DNA of 64,000 nucleotides from Dyella lipolytica (GCF_030160075.1 NZ_BSNQ01000003.1:1962383-2026382); one strand, 5' to 3'; positions 18,265 to 30,300 are shown, counted from the stretch's first letter. The notes: generated from the sequence alone by a model not told the origin. Translations and numbers: made by a program.

Positions 18265-18450
18265 CCAGGCCACGCTTACGCTTTCGTGCCCTGCCCCAAG
18301 GCCTGGAAAAAGCCCAAACTACCCCGAACGGCCGACGGGCCTGACCTCGCGCTGACCGCTCCCGCCGCAATTTATTGAGCCTAACGCCGTCAATTGGTTA
18401 AGCTCGTCGGGCTTCATGCGCCTCGAGAGGGGCACCTAACGGGGATTTTC

Positions 18451-21069
18451 TTGAGCGCTACACCCACCCAATCACAAACTAGGTCATCGATTTTCACCGC
18501 CATGCTGCTGGCGTTGGTGGTGGCAGCGTTGAATATCGGCCTTTGGTGGTGGAGCAATCTTCCGAACGGCCCCCAGGACTGGCACGGCCAGATCAATGGC
18601 CTCACGGTCTCGCTGTTCCAGCGCTACCAGAACCCGTTCAATCAGGATTACCCGAGTGACGACCAGATCGACAGCGATCTGAAGCTGTTGCGCCAGTACA
18701 CGGGCCGTATCCGCACCTACTCCATGCAGGTGAACCCGCAAACGTACCGACTGGCCCAGAAAGAAGGCCTGAAAGTCATGGCCGGCGCCGAGATCGACAC
18801 TCGCCTGGATAACAACGAAAAGGAAATGGATGCGCTGATTGCGCTCTCGAACCGTTACCCGGACACGATCGAACGCGTGATCGTCGGCAATGAAGTGCTG
18901 TTCCGCAACGATCTACCCGTCGAGAAGATGATCACCTACCTCGACCGGGCTCGCGCGCATATCCGCCAACCTGTATCGATCGCCGAGCCGGATTACATCT
19001 GGTTGAAGTACCCGGAACTGGCCGACCACGTGGACTTCATTACCATCCACCTGTTCCCATTCTGGAACGGCCTGCCGGTATCGAGCGAGCAGCGGAAATC
19101 CGTTGCGATCCAGGCTGCCGAAGGCGCCTACCTGGCCGTCAAGCAACGTTTTCCGAACAAGCATGTGGTGGTTGGCGAAATCGGTTGGCCGTCGAACGGC
19201 GATCGTCGTGAACGCGCCTACCCGTCCATCTCCAACGAAGCGATCTTCGACCGCGAATGGCTGATCTGGGCGAAGGCGAATAACGTCGATTACTACCTGT
19301 TCGAAGCGTTCGACCAGCCCTGGAAGGAAAACCTCGGCGAGGGCCGTACCGGCGCCTACTGGGGCATCTTCAGTGCGGACCGCCAACCCAAGTTCCCCTT
19401 CATCGGCCCGGTGACGGAAGACACCGGCTGGCCTTGGAAGGCATTGGGCGCCAGCCTGCTCGCTCTGATCCCGATGATCTGGTTCGGCATCCGCTTCCAC
19501 CGCTTCAAGCTGACGGGCCGGCTGTTCTTCGACGTGCTGATCCAGCTCGCCTGCGGCCTGATCGTGTGGTCGGTCACGCTGCCGTTCAATTTCTACCTCG
19601 ACTGGATCGACTGGAGCATGTTGGCGCTGCTGTTCCCGGCGCAGGTGGCGATCCTGGCGATCCTGTTGATCAACGGCTTCGAATTCACCGAGGTGCTGTG
19701 GCGCCGCAAGTGGATACGCCACGCCGGCATGCTGGAGCCCGATCCGGTCGAGAAACAGCCGTTCGTATCCCTTCACCTGGCTTGCTACAACGAGCCGCCG
19801 GAGATGGTGATCGTCACGCTCGATTCGCTGGCCGCGTTGGATTACCAGAACTACGAAGTGCTGGTCATCGACAACAACACCAAGGACCCGGCGATCTGGA
19901 AGCCCGTGCAGGAGTACTGCGAGAAACTGGGTTCCCGCTTCCGCTTCTTCCACCTGGAACCCTGGCCGGGCTTCAAGGCCGGTGCGCTGAATTTCGGCCT
20001 GAAGGAAACCGACCCGCGCGCCGATGTAGTGGCGGTGATCGACGCCGATTACGAAGTGCGTGCCGACTGGCTGTCCACGCTGACCGGCTACTTCCACGAC
20101 CCGAAGGTGGCCGTGGTGCAGTGCCCGCAGGCGCATCGCGATTTCGAGCACAACCGCTTCCGCCGCATGACGGCGTGGGAATACGACGGCTTCTTCCGCA
20201 TCGGCATGCACCACCGCAATGAGCGCAACGCCATCATTCAGCACGGCACGATGACGATGGTGCGCCGCTCCGCGCTAGAGGGCACCGGTGGCTGGTCGGA
20301 GTGGACGATCTGCGAAGACGCCGAGCTCGGCTTGCGCCTGATGCATGCCGGCTATGAGCTGGTCTATGTCGATGAGCTGATGGGCAAGGGCCTGACGCCC
20401 GCCGACTTCAAGGCATACAAGAGTCAACGTTATCGCTGGGCCTTCGGCGCGATGCAGATTTTGAAAGGCCGCTGGAGCTGGATGACGAAGAAAGGTCCGC
20501 TGAGCGGCGGCCAGCGCTTCCACTTCCTCACCGGCTGGTTCAGCTGGTTCGCCGACGCGCTGCATTTGATCTTCACGCTGATGGCGATTTTCTGGACCGC
20601 CGGCATGGTGGGTTTGCCGCAAATCTTCAGCCTGCCCATGCAGCTGTTCCTGGTTCCCGTAATCGGCTTCTTCTTCGCCAAGGCGATCTTCGGCTTCGTG
20701 CTGTACCGCGCCCGCGTGCCATGCAGCTGGTACGACACGATCATGGCGTCCGTGGCCAGCATGAGCCTCAGCCACGCGATCGCGCGCGGCATCCTGCACG
20801 GGTTGACGCGCAAGAAGACCTCGTTCGTGGTGACCGCAAAGAGCCGACGCCTGGGCGGCAGCAACTTCGCCGCGTTCGCTCCCGTGCGCGAAGAGATGCT
20901 GATGCTTTGCGCGCTCGCGCTGTGCGTCGTCGGCATGCTGATGAGCTCTATCTCGCACTTCACCGAAGGCCGGCTGTGGATCTTCATCCTGTCCGCGCAG
21001 GCGATCCCGTATATCTCCGCATTGATCGGCGCCTGGATCGCGCACAGCTCGGGTGACGCAGCGGGCTAA
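18451..21069 (+). CDS. GH17-GT2 fusion, predicted beta-1,3(1,6)-glucan synthase (NdvB-like)
   Basis: About 872 residues in two parts. The N-terminal half, after a membrane helix (MLLALVVAALNIGLWWW), is a GH17-like beta-glucanase/transglucosidase domain with both glutamate motifs, GNEVLF and GEIGWPSNG. After two or more helices comes a processive GT2 domain with HLACYNEPPE, IDADYEV (DxD-type), CEDAELGL and QRYRWAFG (Q-x-x-R-W), then four or five C-terminal helices. This layout matches NdvB-type proteins that make cyclic or linear beta-1,3/1,6-glucans in the periplasm, linked to osmotic adaptation and antibiotic tolerance. The TTG at 18451 is chosen because ggggat lies 6-11 bases before it; the frame is open to 18394, also TTG. 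Confidence 0.85.
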   Translation: MSATPTQSQTRSSIFTAMLLALVVAALNIGLWWWSNLPNGPQDWHGQINGLTVSLFQRYQNPFNQDYPSDDQIDSDLKLLRQYTGRIRTYSMQVNPQTYRLAQKEGLKVMAGAEIDTRLDNNEKEMDALIALSNRYPDTIERVIVGNEVLFRNDLPVEKMITYLDRARAHIRQPVSIAEPDYIWLKYPELADHVDFITIHLFPFWNGLPVSSEQRKSVAIQAAEGAYLAVKQRFPNKHVVVGEIGWPSNGDRRERAYPSISNEAIFDREWLIWAKANNVDYYLFEAFDQPWKENLGEGRTGAYWGIFSADRQPKFPFIGPVTEDTGWPWKALGASLLALIPMIWFGIRFHRFKLTGRLFFDVLIQLACGLIVWSVTLPFNFYLDWIDWSMLALLFPAQVAILAILLINGFEFTEVLWRRKWIRHAGMLEPDPVEKQPFVSLHLACYNEPPEMVIVTLDSLAALDYQNYEVLVIDNNTKDPAIWKPVQEYCEKLGSRFRFFHLEPWPGFKAGALNFGLKETDPRADVVAVIDADYEVRADWLSTLTGYFHDPKVAVVQCPQAHRDFEHNRFRRMTAWEYDGFFRIGMHHRNERNAIIQHGTMTMVRRSALEGTGGWSEWTICEDAELGLRLMHAGYELVYVDELMGKGLTPADFKAYKSQRYRWAFGAMQILKGRWSWMTKKGPLSGGQRFHFLTGWFSWFADALHLIFTLMAIFWTAGMVGLPQIFSLPMQLFLVPVIGFFFAKAIFGFVLYRARVPCSWYDTIMASVASMSLSHAIARGILHGLTRKKTSFVVTAKSRRLGGSNFAAFAPVREEMLMLCALALCVVGMLMSSISHFTEGRLWIFILSAQAIPYISALIGAWIAHSSGDAAG

Positions 21070-21099
21070 CGCCCCCAATAAACCTCGCGCATACCTAAG

Positions 21100-21257
21100 C
21101 CCTCTCCCCTCCTCTGCTATTGAGCCCTCTCCCCTCCGGGGAGAGGGTTGGGTGAGGGGCTGCTCTTGCGAAAATGCAGATTCAGAGCACGCTTCGATCG
21201 ATGCGTCAGGCAAGAGTGCCCCCCCTCACCTCAATCCTCTCCCCGAAGGGGAGAGGA
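21100..21257. repeat. REP pair plus a truncated third copy
   Basis: A partial left half at about 21100-21112, a full REP at 21125-21159 and an inverted REP at 21219-21257 lie between the convergent glucan synthase and autotransporter genes. The partial copy repeats the agccctctcccct start of the next one, as if from slippage or incomplete duplication. Confidence 0.85.
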
Positions 21258-21260
21258 AGC

Positions 21261-21293
21261 AAAGAAAAAAGAGCCGGGCATACCCGGCTCTTT
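21261..21293 (-). terminator. Intrinsic terminator of the autotransporter gene
   Basis: gagccggg (21271-21278) and cccggctc (21283-21290) form an 8-bp stem with a 4-base loop, extended by aaa/ttt. On the minus strand it is followed by TTTTTTCTTT. It lies 27 bases after the autotransporter stop. Confidence 0.88.
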
Positions 21294-21319
21294 CGTCACT
21301 TCCCTGTGCACCAACGTGG

Positions 21320-24300
21320 TCAGAAATTCCAGCGTAGACCCACGTTAGCCGTCCAACCACTGGTGCCGTAGTTGTTGAGCGCACCTTGGTAATCGACCTC
21401 ACCATAAATCGCCAGGTTCTTGGTGAACTGACTGGTCGCACCACCGCCCAGGCGATAGCTGGCACCGGCACGACCACCGGCAAACGTTGCCTGCACATCC
21501 GTCCAATCGGTGCTGCTGATGTTCACCTGCTGACGGCCACCCACGGTGTTGATGTAATCGGCACGCAGGTACGGCGAGAACGTGGCGTTGTCGCTCTTGG
21601 TGAGGCGGGCACCCAGGCGATAGGTCGCCTGGCCGACGTCACCCAGCTTCACCGCCAAGTTGTCCTTATCCACCACGTCGTTGAACACCAGCGACTGGTA
21701 CATCAGCTGCGCCTGCGGCTCGATCGCCCAGCCCTTGCCCAGTTGGAACGGATAACCGGTTTCCACCGAGGCCGTCCAACCGTGGGCACGGATCGTGGCC
21801 ACATCCGAACCGCGCAGGTCGGTGCTCACCTTGCCGTTGTAGCTTTCGCCGCCGACGATCGCATCGACGTAGAAGCCGTTGTCCTGCTGCCAGGTCAACC
21901 ATGCCGAGGCACCATGCGCTTTGTACTTGGTGGAGCTGCCACCGATGCTGGTGCGCTGAGGCGTCACGGTGGTGGTGCCGGCATCGGCCGCCCAACCCGC
22001 ACGCAGGCTGCTCTTGTCGCCCGTCCAGCCCAGGATGCTGCCACCCAACTGCAGCGTGTTGATCTGCTGGTTGAAGTCGTAGCCGTACTGATTGAAGTTG
22101 CGGTCGGAGCTGTACTTGTATTGCGTGCCGATGTAGCGCGCGAACACTTCACCACCCAGCTGGTCGTTGTCCTTGGCCTGCACGTTGCGGATTTCACCTA
22201 AGCGCTGATGCAGCGTGTCGATGGTCTGACCGCCGTAACCCAGCAGCGCCGTGGCCGAGGAGACGTACGAACCGACCTGCGGCGGAACCGCCTTACGGAT
22301 CTCGCTGTTGTCATCGGGCTGCGGTGCCGGATCAACAGGCGTCGGGGTAGGTGCTGGCGTCGGCGTGGGTGCCGGCGTCGGCGTCGGAGCTGGCGTCGGT
22401 GTAGGTGCCGGCGTCGGCGTCGGGGCTGGCGTCGGTGTGGGTGCCGGCGTCGGTGTGGGTGCCGGCGTCGGTGTGGGTGCCGGCGTCGGTGTAGGTGCCG
22501 GCGTCGGTGTAGGTGCCGGCGTCGGTGTAGGTGCCGGCGTTGGCGTCGGCGTCGGCGTCGGTGTAGGTGCCGGCGTCGGAGTCGGAGCTGGCACCGGGGT
22601 TTCAAAAGCGTTGGCCAGTCGATAATCCCAATCCAGCGAGTCACCGTTCGGCAACACGCTTTGCGACTGATCGGTCGCGCCCGGACCGAATGCATACAGG
22701 TCGTACATCCACGGACCTACCGCTACGTAGCCACCCTTCAGCTGGAACGCGTTCGTGGTCGAGTTGCCGTGCACCTGCACCAACGAGATGCCCTCGCTGG
22801 GTTGCACGAAACCATCGCCGTTAAGATCGGTGTCCGCACCCAAGCCCTGGCCACGCACGTCCAGAAGCGTGGTTCCGGTGACATTGCCTTGAATCAAAAG
22901 ACGGTCAGTCTGCTGATTGCTCAGTGCGCCACCTTCATTGAGCACAGTGTTGACCGCGACCGTGCCACCACCTGTGTAGTTACCGTTGACGGTCAGATTG
23001 CCGAAATTGCTGCCGAGCCCACTCGCGCTGCCGGCCAACATGGTGCCTGCGTTGGTGACATCGCCATTGATCGTGCCGTAGCCGGAAAGCGTACCTGCCA
23101 ACTGCACATCGACAGCACTGCCCGACAGCGAAGCACTCGTATGCGCGCCGTCGCCGATGGCAAGCGTGCCGCCAGAGATGGTCGTGCCGCCGGTGTAAGT
23201 GTCGTTGCTATTGAATACCGTCGTACCGTTGTACACGTTGACGCTGCCGGGGCCACCGGTGATGGTGGGCGCAAAAACGTAACTGCCGCTGGTATCGGTG
23301 TGATTGAAGTTGATGACACCCGTGCCTTTGCCAAAACTCAGGCTCGTTGCATTCAAAGTGCCAGGCGCTGTGGCGGCATCGCTCGGTGCGGCGCCGATAT
23401 TCAGGGTACCTGTCGAGCCAACTTGCTGGCCGATAGCGACGGTGCTCGATTGAACCAGCGCGCCATTCGAAATCGTCAGCGCACCTTGACCGCTGTTGCC
23501 AACAGTCATGGCCGTAGCGTTATCCCAAGTGGAGCCTGCACCGTCAACGGTGACCGTGCCAACGCCTGTTTTGCTATCGCCGAAAATGGCACTGTTGCTG
23601 GCAACGCTGCCGCCATTCGTCACGGCAAGCGAGCCCGTGTCGGCCGTACCCACCTTCAAGTAATCACTCGTGGAGAAACTCGAGCCAGCACCATCCACGG
23701 CGACCGTTCCCGCTGTGCCGGAGGAGTACGCAATATCGGAAGTGGTTGACTTTACCTTGCCGCCGTTCGAAACGGTTAGCGAGCCTTGTGCCGAATTAGC
23801 CAAGCCAACGTAGGTGGCGCCTTTCGTCGTCAAGCTCGAACCAACACCATCGACAATGGCCGTTCCGGTAGCGTTGTTGTAGCCACCTATCACCGTTTGA
23901 TCGGAATGGACGGCACCACCATTGGTGACTTCCAGCAGCCCAGTGCTTCTGTAGCCAATGCTTACACTACCTGTGATGTTAGAGCCCTTACCATCGACAT
24001 AAACCGACCCTTGCGAGCCGGCGTAAACGCCTGCAGTGATAGTGCCAATGGCAGACCCACCATTCGTGATGGACATCGTGCCTTGGCCGCTACTACCAAT
24101 CTGGAACCCACCAACGGACGTCCAACTAGAACCAGCGCCGTCGATGTTTATGATACCGACGGATTCCGGATTGGTCGCCGTCGCAGAGTACACGCTCCCT
24201 GCCGTATCGACCGTGGCGCCATTCGTGATGTTGACAATACCCATACCAGAAGGCGTGGTTGTGCTTGGGTTGCCACCTACGTATACCCTCGCGCCTGTCG

Positions 24301-25150
24301 TCAAATGCGAACCAGCACCATCAACATTGATCGTGCCTACGCCACCCTGGTTATAGCCAAGAAACGTAATGCCGGTCGGCGCATTATTTCCCGAAATATC
24401 AGCAGTAGCGCCGTTGGTAATGTTCAACGTGCCGTTGCCGTAGGCGCCAATAACTTGGCCGCCAACGCCCGTCACAACCAAGCTAGAACCCGGGCCCTGG
24501 ACGTTAACCACGCCATCAGGACCATCTATTCTCAAGCTTCCGCCCGTCGCCGAAGCGCCATTGGAGATGGTCAACGAACCCTGACCACCTGGCGTAGAAA
24601 AGTTTGACCCTACAAAAAATCCACTGGCGGCATTTAGCGAGGAACCGACCCCATCAACCGTGGCCGCGCCCGAACCACCAGGCATTTGGGCTACATACAA
24701 AGCGCCCGCCGTGTTAACGGTGCCGCCATTGGTAACATCGAGCGTGCCGGCACCGTTGTAACCGAGAACAATGCCACCGCTCTCTGTCCAGGTCGAACCC
24801 GCACCATCGACGGTTACAGCACCCTCTGAGCCACTATTCACACCTACGTAAGTTCCGTTAACGCTGTTAACGACACCGCCGTCCACGATGTTCAACGTAC
24901 CTTGGCCGTTGTTACCAACACGCAACGTGGCTGGCGTCCAAGGAGCCTGCGTGCCGTCGACGGTAACGGTCGAGCCATTGTCAACGAGTGTCTGCGCCCA
25001 CACCGGCGAAACCGCCAACGCGGACATGGTGGCAAGCGCCAGCGCAGTACGCCGACGCGAGGTGGATTTGCCGCGAGCGCGGGCCAGTTCGGATGCAGCC
25101 ACCCAAGACTGAGTCGCTGCATTCCACACAATTCGATAAACCTTGTTCAT
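21320..25150 (-). CDS. Classical autotransporter (type Va) with repeat-rich passenger
   Basis: About 1276 residues. The N-terminus is an ESPR extended signal ([20 protein letters not shown]) followed by a signal peptide ending near SPVWAQ. The passenger (to about residue 730) has some nine copies of a roughly 40-residue unit with VDGAGS and ITNGG motifs, expected to form a beta-helix, then an autotransporter-associated stretch. A Pro-Thr (PAPTPT) linker fills about residues 850-940. The last 280 residues form an autotransporter beta-barrel ending in WNF, the terminal Phe recognised by Bam. Start ATG 25150 has ggagc upstream and gives the correct ESPR; the open frame continues 61 codons further. 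It is divergent from tamAB. Adhesin-like role inferred. Confidence 0.93.
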   Translation of the reverse strand: MNKVYRIVWNAATQSWVAASELARARGKSTSRRRTALALATMSALAVSPVWAQTLVDNGSTVTVDGTQAPWTPATLRVGNNGQGTLNIVDGGVVNSVNGTYVGVNSGSEGAVTVDGAGSTWTESGGIVLGYNGAGTLDVTNGGTVNTAGALYVAQMPGGSGAATVDGVGSSLNAASGFFVGSNFSTPGGQGSLTISNGASATGGSLRIDGPDGVVNVQGPGSSLVVTGVGGQVIGAYGNGTLNITNGATADISGNNAPTGITFLGYNQGGVGTINVDGAGSHLTTGARVYVGGNPSTTTPSGMGIVNITNGATVDTAGSVYSATATNPESVGIINIDGAGSSWTSVGGFQIGSSGQGTMSITNGGSAIGTITAGVYAGSQGSVYVDGKGSNITGSVSIGYRSTGLLEVTNGGAVHSDQTVIGGYNNATGTAIVDGVGSSLTTKGATYVGLANSAQGSLTVSNGGKVKSTTSDIAYSSGTAGTVAVDGAGSSFSTSDYLKVGTADTGSLAVTNGGSVASNSAIFGDSKTGVGTVTVDGAGSTWDNATAMTVGNSGQGALTISNGALVQSSTVAIGQQVGSTGTLNIGAAPSDAATAPGTLNATSLSFGKGTGVINFNHTDTSGSYVFAPTITGGPGSVNVYNGTTVFNSNDTYTGGTTISGGTLAIGDGAHTSASLSGSAVDVQLAGTLSGYGTINGDVTNAGTMLAGSASGLGSNFGNLTVNGNYTGGGTVAVNTVLNEGGALSNQQTDRLLIQGNVTGTTLLDVRGQGLGADTDLNGDGFVQPSEGISLVQVHGNSTTNAFQLKGGYVAVGPWMYDLYAFGPGATDQSQSVLPNGDSLDWDYRLANAFETPVPAPTPTPAPTPTPTPTPTPAPTPTPAPTPTPAPTPTPAPTPTPAPTPTPAPTPTPAPTPTPAPTPTPAPTPTPAPTPTPAPTPTPVDPAPQPDDNSEIRKAVPPQVGSYVSSATALLGYGGQTIDTLHQRLGEIRNVQAKDNDQLGGEVFARYIGTQYKYSSDRNFNQYGYDFNQQINTLQLGGSILGWTGDKSSLRAGWAADAGTTTVTPQRTSIGGSSTKYKAHGASAWLTWQQDNGFYVDAIVGGESYNGKVSTDLRGSDVATIRAHGWTASVETGYPFQLGKGWAIEPQAQLMYQSLVFNDVVDKDNLAVKLGDVGQATYRLGARLTKSDNATFSPYLRADYINTVGGRQQVNISSTDWTDVQATFAGGRAGASYRLGGGATSQFTKNLAIYGEVDYQGALNNYGTSGWTANVGLRWNF
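22341..22597. repeat. 18-bp tandem repeat coding for the Pro-Thr linker
   Basis: About fourteen near-identical 18-bp units (ggtgtaggtgccggcgtc type on the plus strand) encode PAPTPT repeats in the autotransporter linker. Unit length is a multiple of three, so copy-number change would lengthen or shorten the linker without frameshift. Confidence 0.9.
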
Positions 25151-25587
25151 GCGAGTGCTCCAATTGAGATGGGTTTGTGGGGCGCAAACCGACCCTGGCC
25201 TCTCAGAAAGAGCCTTGAATCGACCTTCCGCCTGGGGTGTCCCGACCTGCGTGTCGGGATGTCGTGGGCGCGTATCGCTTCTGCGAACGGTTGCCGCCGT
25301 TGACTGCACGCACTGGACGAATCCCCTGTGCATGCTTGCCGCGATGGGACGCGGCCGCTCCTAGCTCCAGGAGAATGCTAAATATCGAGGCGGCGCTGAG
25401 ATATCGGACTAGGCCTAAATCAGGGTCCCGTCCGAGAAGGACGGCCTTACGGTTCAGCCCAGCGGCATCGCCAAAGCGCCATGCGGCAATCCGCGAAGCG
25501 GCCTCGCGAGCGACTTAATGCGCCGTCCATGCCAAGCTCGGTAAGCTCACGTTCGCGATGCCAAGACTGAGGATGGAACCCTAACGC
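25151..25587. promoter_or_regulatory. Divergent intergenic region, autotransporter/tamAB
   Basis: 437 bp without a gene. It holds a 7-bp hairpin tcccgac/gtcggga at 25240-25259, about 90 bases before the autotransporter start and probably in its leader, and a 6-bp hairpin ccgtcc/ggacgg at 25428-25444. Both divergent promoters must lie here; no clear -35/-10 pair was identified by eye. Confidence 0.4.
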
Positions 25588-27351
25588 ATGCGTTGGATTC
25601 GCTGCTGCCAAAGCCTGCTCCTGCTGTTGCTGCTCCCGGCACTGAGCCATGCCGGGGTGCAGTTGGTCGTGGACGGTGTCGACGATCCGCTCAAGGCCGC
25701 CGTCATCGCCGGCGTCAGCCTGTCGCAATACGCCACGCGCGATGTGAGCGAGGCGCAGGTGCGTCGTCTTTATGAACGCGCCGATGCGCAAGTGGAAACG
25801 GCGCTGCAGCCCTATGGCTACTACGAGGCGCACGCCACCGGCAAGCTGGAACAGGTCGGCAAGGACTGGCGCGTGACGCTGCACATCGCACCGGGTGAGC
25901 CGGTCAAGGTCACCTCGGTGGATATTCAGCTCGATCCGACCGCCGCGAAGCTCGGGCCCGTCCGATCCGCGCGTCGTGGCATCGAAAAGCTCAAGGGCCA
26001 ACGACTGGACGACAACGCGTACGACACCGCGCGCGACGCCCTAAGCCACGCCCTCACCGCGAACGGCTTTCTCGATGCGCGGCTTACTGTGCGTCGCGTG
26101 GACGTCCATCGCGGCGAACGCACGGCAGCCATCCACTTGGCCTGGGACGTCGGCCGCCGCTACCGCTATGGCCAGGTTCACTTCGAAGGCTCGCAATTCA
26201 AGGATGGATTTCTCGATCGCTACGTCCCGTTCAAGCCGGGCGACTATTTCGATCAGAACCAACTGCTGAAATTCCAGCAGGTACTGAACGGTGCGGACTA
26301 TTTCTCCATCGTCAACGTGATGCCGCAAATCGACAGCGCGAAAAACGGTATCGTCGATATCGATGTCGAACTCGCGCCTGCCAAACGCACGATCTACACC
26401 GCAGGCCTGTTCGTGGGTACCGATACCGGCGTCGGCATACGCGGCGGCATCGAAAACCGATGGGTGAATCAGTACGGGCACAAGTGGAAAAACGACATCG
26501 TGCTCGCGCAACGGCTCAAGACGGTTTCGACGCAATACACGATACCGTTGCCAGGCGACAACGAGCGCAGCCTGAACTTCGGCGCAACCTATCGCGATGC
26601 CAACACCGTAACGTCACAATCGCGCACGCTGGAACTCGTCGCCAACGAAAGCGAATTGTGGAACGACTGGGTGCGCACGGTCGGCGTGCATGCGCTGTCG
26701 GGCACCTTCTCCGTGGGCAAACGCTCCGATGAACCGGAAAGCACACCGGGCGTCGAACATGGCAGCAGCACGCTGGTGTACGCCGAGGGTTCGCTCACGC
26801 GCAAGCAGGCGGACAATCTCGATTTCGTGCGGCGCGGCTGGTTGCTCAGCTTTGCCGTGCGCAGCACCGCAGGCGATCTGCTTTCGTCCGCGCGTTTCAG
26901 CCAGGTCACCGCCGACGCCAAGTGGATTCGCGCGTTCTGGCGCAACAACAGGTTGATCCTGCGCGGTAGCTACGGCCACATCTGGACCGACGATTTCGCC
27001 GCGCTGCCACCTCAATTGCGTTTCTTCGCGGGTGGCGATCAGTCGATCCGCGGCTATCCGTTCCAGGCCATCGGTCCGGAAAACAGCTACGGGCGCGTCA
27101 TCGGCGGCAACAACCTGCTGGTGGGTAGCGCAACGCTGGAGCACTACTTCACGCAGCGCTGGGGCATCGCTACGTTTGTCGATGCCGGCAACGCGTTCGC
27201 TGGCACGAACGTGAAACCCAAAATCGGCACGGGTATCGGCGTACGCTGGCGTTCACCGGTCGGCCTTATTCGGGTCGATGTGGGTACGCCCATCAATGAC
27301 GCGCAACGCCACGGCGTGGAGCTGCATCTCGTGATCGGGCCGGATTTGTGA
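25588..27351 (+). CDS. tamA: Translocation and assembly module outer-membrane protein TamA
   Basis: An Omp85-family protein of 587 residues. A signal peptide (LLLLLLLPALSHA) is followed by three POTRA domains (about 25-260) and a 16-strand BamA-like barrel carrying the conserved RFFAGGDQSIRGYPF motif (about residue 475) and GNNLLVGSATLEHYF. TamA works with TamB in inserting some outer-membrane proteins, including autotransporters, and in envelope lipid transport. Its stop is 7 bases before the tamB start, so the two form an operon. The terminal residue is Leu, not Phe, which is less usual for a barrel protein. Confidence 0.95.
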   Translation: MRWIRCCQSLLLLLLLPALSHAGVQLVVDGVDDPLKAAVIAGVSLSQYATRDVSEAQVRRLYERADAQVETALQPYGYYEAHATGKLEQVGKDWRVTLHIAPGEPVKVTSVDIQLDPTAAKLGPVRSARRGIEKLKGQRLDDNAYDTARDALSHALTANGFLDARLTVRRVDVHRGERTAAIHLAWDVGRRYRYGQVHFEGSQFKDGFLDRYVPFKPGDYFDQNQLLKFQQVLNGADYFSIVNVMPQIDSAKNGIVDIDVELAPAKRTIYTAGLFVGTDTGVGIRGGIENRWVNQYGHKWKNDIVLAQRLKTVSTQYTIPLPGDNERSLNFGATYRDANTVTSQSRTLELVANESELWNDWVRTVGVHALSGTFSVGKRSDEPESTPGVEHGSSTLVYAEGSLTRKQADNLDFVRRGWLLSFAVRSTAGDLLSSARFSQVTADAKWIRAFWRNNRLILRGSYGHIWTDDFAALPPQLRFFAGGDQSIRGYPFQAIGPENSYGRVIGGNNLLVGSATLEHYFTQRWGIATFVDAGNAFAGTNVKPKIGTGIGVRWRSPVGLIRVDVGTPINDAQRHGVELHLVIGPDL

Positions 27352-27358
27352 GGCATAT

Positions 27359-30300
27359 GTGAACAGCACACCCACACCCGCCTCTCGTCGTCCTCGCTGG
27401 ATGCGCGCCATCGGCTTGGTGCTGCTGGCGATTTTCCTGTTGGTCGCCGGCAGCGTTGCCTGGTTGCTGTGCACCGGCGCAGGCTTGCGTTTCGCGCTGG
27501 CGCGCGCCCAGGATTTCACGCACGGTGCGTTGCAAGTGCAGCAAGCGGAAGGACGATTGATAGGCCCGTTGGATATCGGCGTCTTGCGCTACAGCGATGG
27601 CGAGGGCACCGACGTCAACATCGCCGGGCTGCATCTGGACTGGCACGTCGCCACCTTGCTCTACAAACGTCTGCATGTCACCGAGCTTCGTGCGGATCGC
27701 GTCGATGTCGCGTTGCCCAAATCGCAAGCATCGTCGTCATCGAGCGGTTTTTCGCTAAAGCCGCCCTTGGCGCTGGTGCTCGACGACGTGCATGTCGGGC
27801 CGGTGACCATTACGCAAGATCATCAACCTCTGTTTGCCTCCGACCAGCTCGACCTCGCCGGCCGCTGGACCAACGACGGCATCAACGTGGATCGGCTGGC
27901 ACTCCGCGCTCCGGATGGTCACGTCAATCTGGATGGCCAACTCGGCGTCGGCCGACGTTATCGCGGCAAAGGACGCGCCGATATCGCGTGGAAGATCGGC
28001 GGCGTCGACTATGCCGGCAGCATCACTGCGCAAGGCAACGGACGTACCGCGCAACTCCAGCTTGCACTGACGCAACCGATGCTCGCGCAGTTGCAACTGC
28101 AGATCGATCAGCGAAAGAACAATGCGTGGACCGGCAAGCTCGACGCGCCCGCATTCGATCCCAAGCCCTTGCTCGGCGACAGCGCACTCACACGCCTGGC
28201 GGCAAACCTGCAGGGCAGCGGCGATCAGTACGGCGGCACGATCACCGGACAGTTGGACCTCAACGACTACCATCTGTTGCTGCAGCCCTTGCAGGCGCAA
28301 TTCGACAAAGACTTCAAAACGCTCACCCTGCAACAGTTGCAACTCGCTTCACCGCAGATCAAAGGCGTGGTCGATGCGACGGGCACCGTACAGCTGGATG
28401 CGCAACCGATCAGTGCCGATCTCGCCATCGACTGGAAAAATCTGGAGCTGCCTGCCAGCTTGGTCGGCCAAGTACTGGATAGCCAGGGCTACCTTGCCGC
28501 GAAAGGAAGTGTGGAGCGGTATCACGCCGAGGGCGACGTCACCGTCGGACCGCCCGGCAAACTTGCGAAGCTGGCGCTGAATCTCGATGGCACGCAACAG
28601 CAGATTCAGTTGCACACGCTCAGCTTGCTACAACCGCAAGGCAAGCTCACCGCCAGTGGCACGCTGACCTTGCAACCCAATCTGGCCTGGCAATTCCAGG
28701 CGAACGCTAACCGCTTCGATCCCGGACAACTGCTCGCAGGCTGGCAAGGTTTGCTGGATGCCGACTTCGGCACGCAAGGCACGCTCACCAAGAACAGCCC
28801 GGATGTCACCCTCGATCTGCGCAAGCTCGATGGACAACTGCGGCAGCGTCACTTGCGCGGCAGCGGCCATCTGCACCTGTCACCCAACGAAGTGCTCGAC
28901 GGCACGCTGGAACTTGCCTCGGGCAGCAGCACTGTCAAGCTGCTCGCCCGCCCTGGCAACAGCAACGATGCCGATGTCACGCTGGCGATCGCCTCGCTGG
29001 GCGATTGGTTGCCGCAGAGCAGCGGACGGCTGAATGGCCAATTCCACGTGCGCGGCAAGCTACCGAAACTCGCCGTCAACGGAAACCTGCAAGGCCAAGC
29101 GCTGGCTTGGCAGGAACAGACTATCGGCCAGCTGCAACTGCAAGCCGATGTGCCGGATATCAGCAACCCCGGTGGAAAACTCGATCTTGAAGCATCCGGC
29201 GCGAATCTCGGCGGCCTTGCCTTCCGGCAGATACGCGTGAATGGTCAAGGCACATCGGCACAACATCAGCTCACGCTCGATGCGCAGGGTGAACAACTTT
29301 CTACCGCACTGACACTCCATGGCACGTTGAAAGACCAGAACTGGAACGGCACGCTGACCTCGCTCACGCTCGATGTCCAAGGTCTTCCGCGCTGGAACAT
29401 GCAACAAGCCACACGGCTGGGTTGGAACAACGGCAGCGCAAGCCTTGCCGAACTTTGCCTGAGCGCAGGCGAGCCTGTGTTATGCGTCAGCGGCAGCCAA
29501 GACAAGGCCGGCAATATCGACGCAAGCTATCGTTTGCATTCGGTACCGCTCACCTTGGTGGTCGATGCCCTTGGCAACGCCGACCTGCCGGTCAGCGCGG
29601 AAGGCACGCTGGAAGGCAACGGCAAGATTCATCGCAATGCGGCGGGCAGCCTTACGGGCAACGCTACGATCACATCGGCGCAAGGTCGCGTCATCTACAA
29701 AGAACATCCCGACCAGCCTGCGATCACCTACAGCAACCTCGCATTGAACGCCACGCTTGCACCTGGCAATCAGCAAGTGACGATGCGCGCCGCACTCAAT
29801 GGAGATGGACGACTGGACGGCAATGTCAGCATCAACGGTGCGCAGCAGGCATTGGCCGGCCAGGTTGGCGTGCATCTAAACAACCTCGCCTTCATCGGCT
29901 TGTTCACCGATACGCTGGCTAACGTGAAAGGTCGTATCGATGGCGATTTCAAACTTGGCGGCACGCTGACCGAGCCAACCGTCATCGGCCAGGCGAGCGT
30001 GAACGATTTCGCTGCGGAAGTGCCCGATGCCGGACTGAAGCTCAGCGAGGGCCGCATTACCGTCAGCGCTGCCGATACGCGGCAATTGCGCATCGATGGC
30101 ACCGTGCAATCGGGCAAGGGTTCGATCGCGATCGCTGGCGTAGCCGGCCTCGACGCGCAGACGCCTAGCGAGATCACCTTCAAAGGCAGCCAGTTCACCG
30201 CGGTGGATATTCCCGCCGCCAAGGTGATCGTTTCGCCGGATGTACTCGTGCGTCGCGACGCGCAAGGTCTCAACGCCACGGGTTCCGTGCGGCTGGACAG

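Noticed and set aside
18913-20244. 443-codon minus-strand frame opposite the glucan synthase
   Set aside because: Shadow of the GH17-GT2 gene.
22341-22597. Possible CRISPR-like array
   Set aside because: Contiguous 18-bp units without spacers inside a coding frame; it is a Pro-Thr linker repeat.
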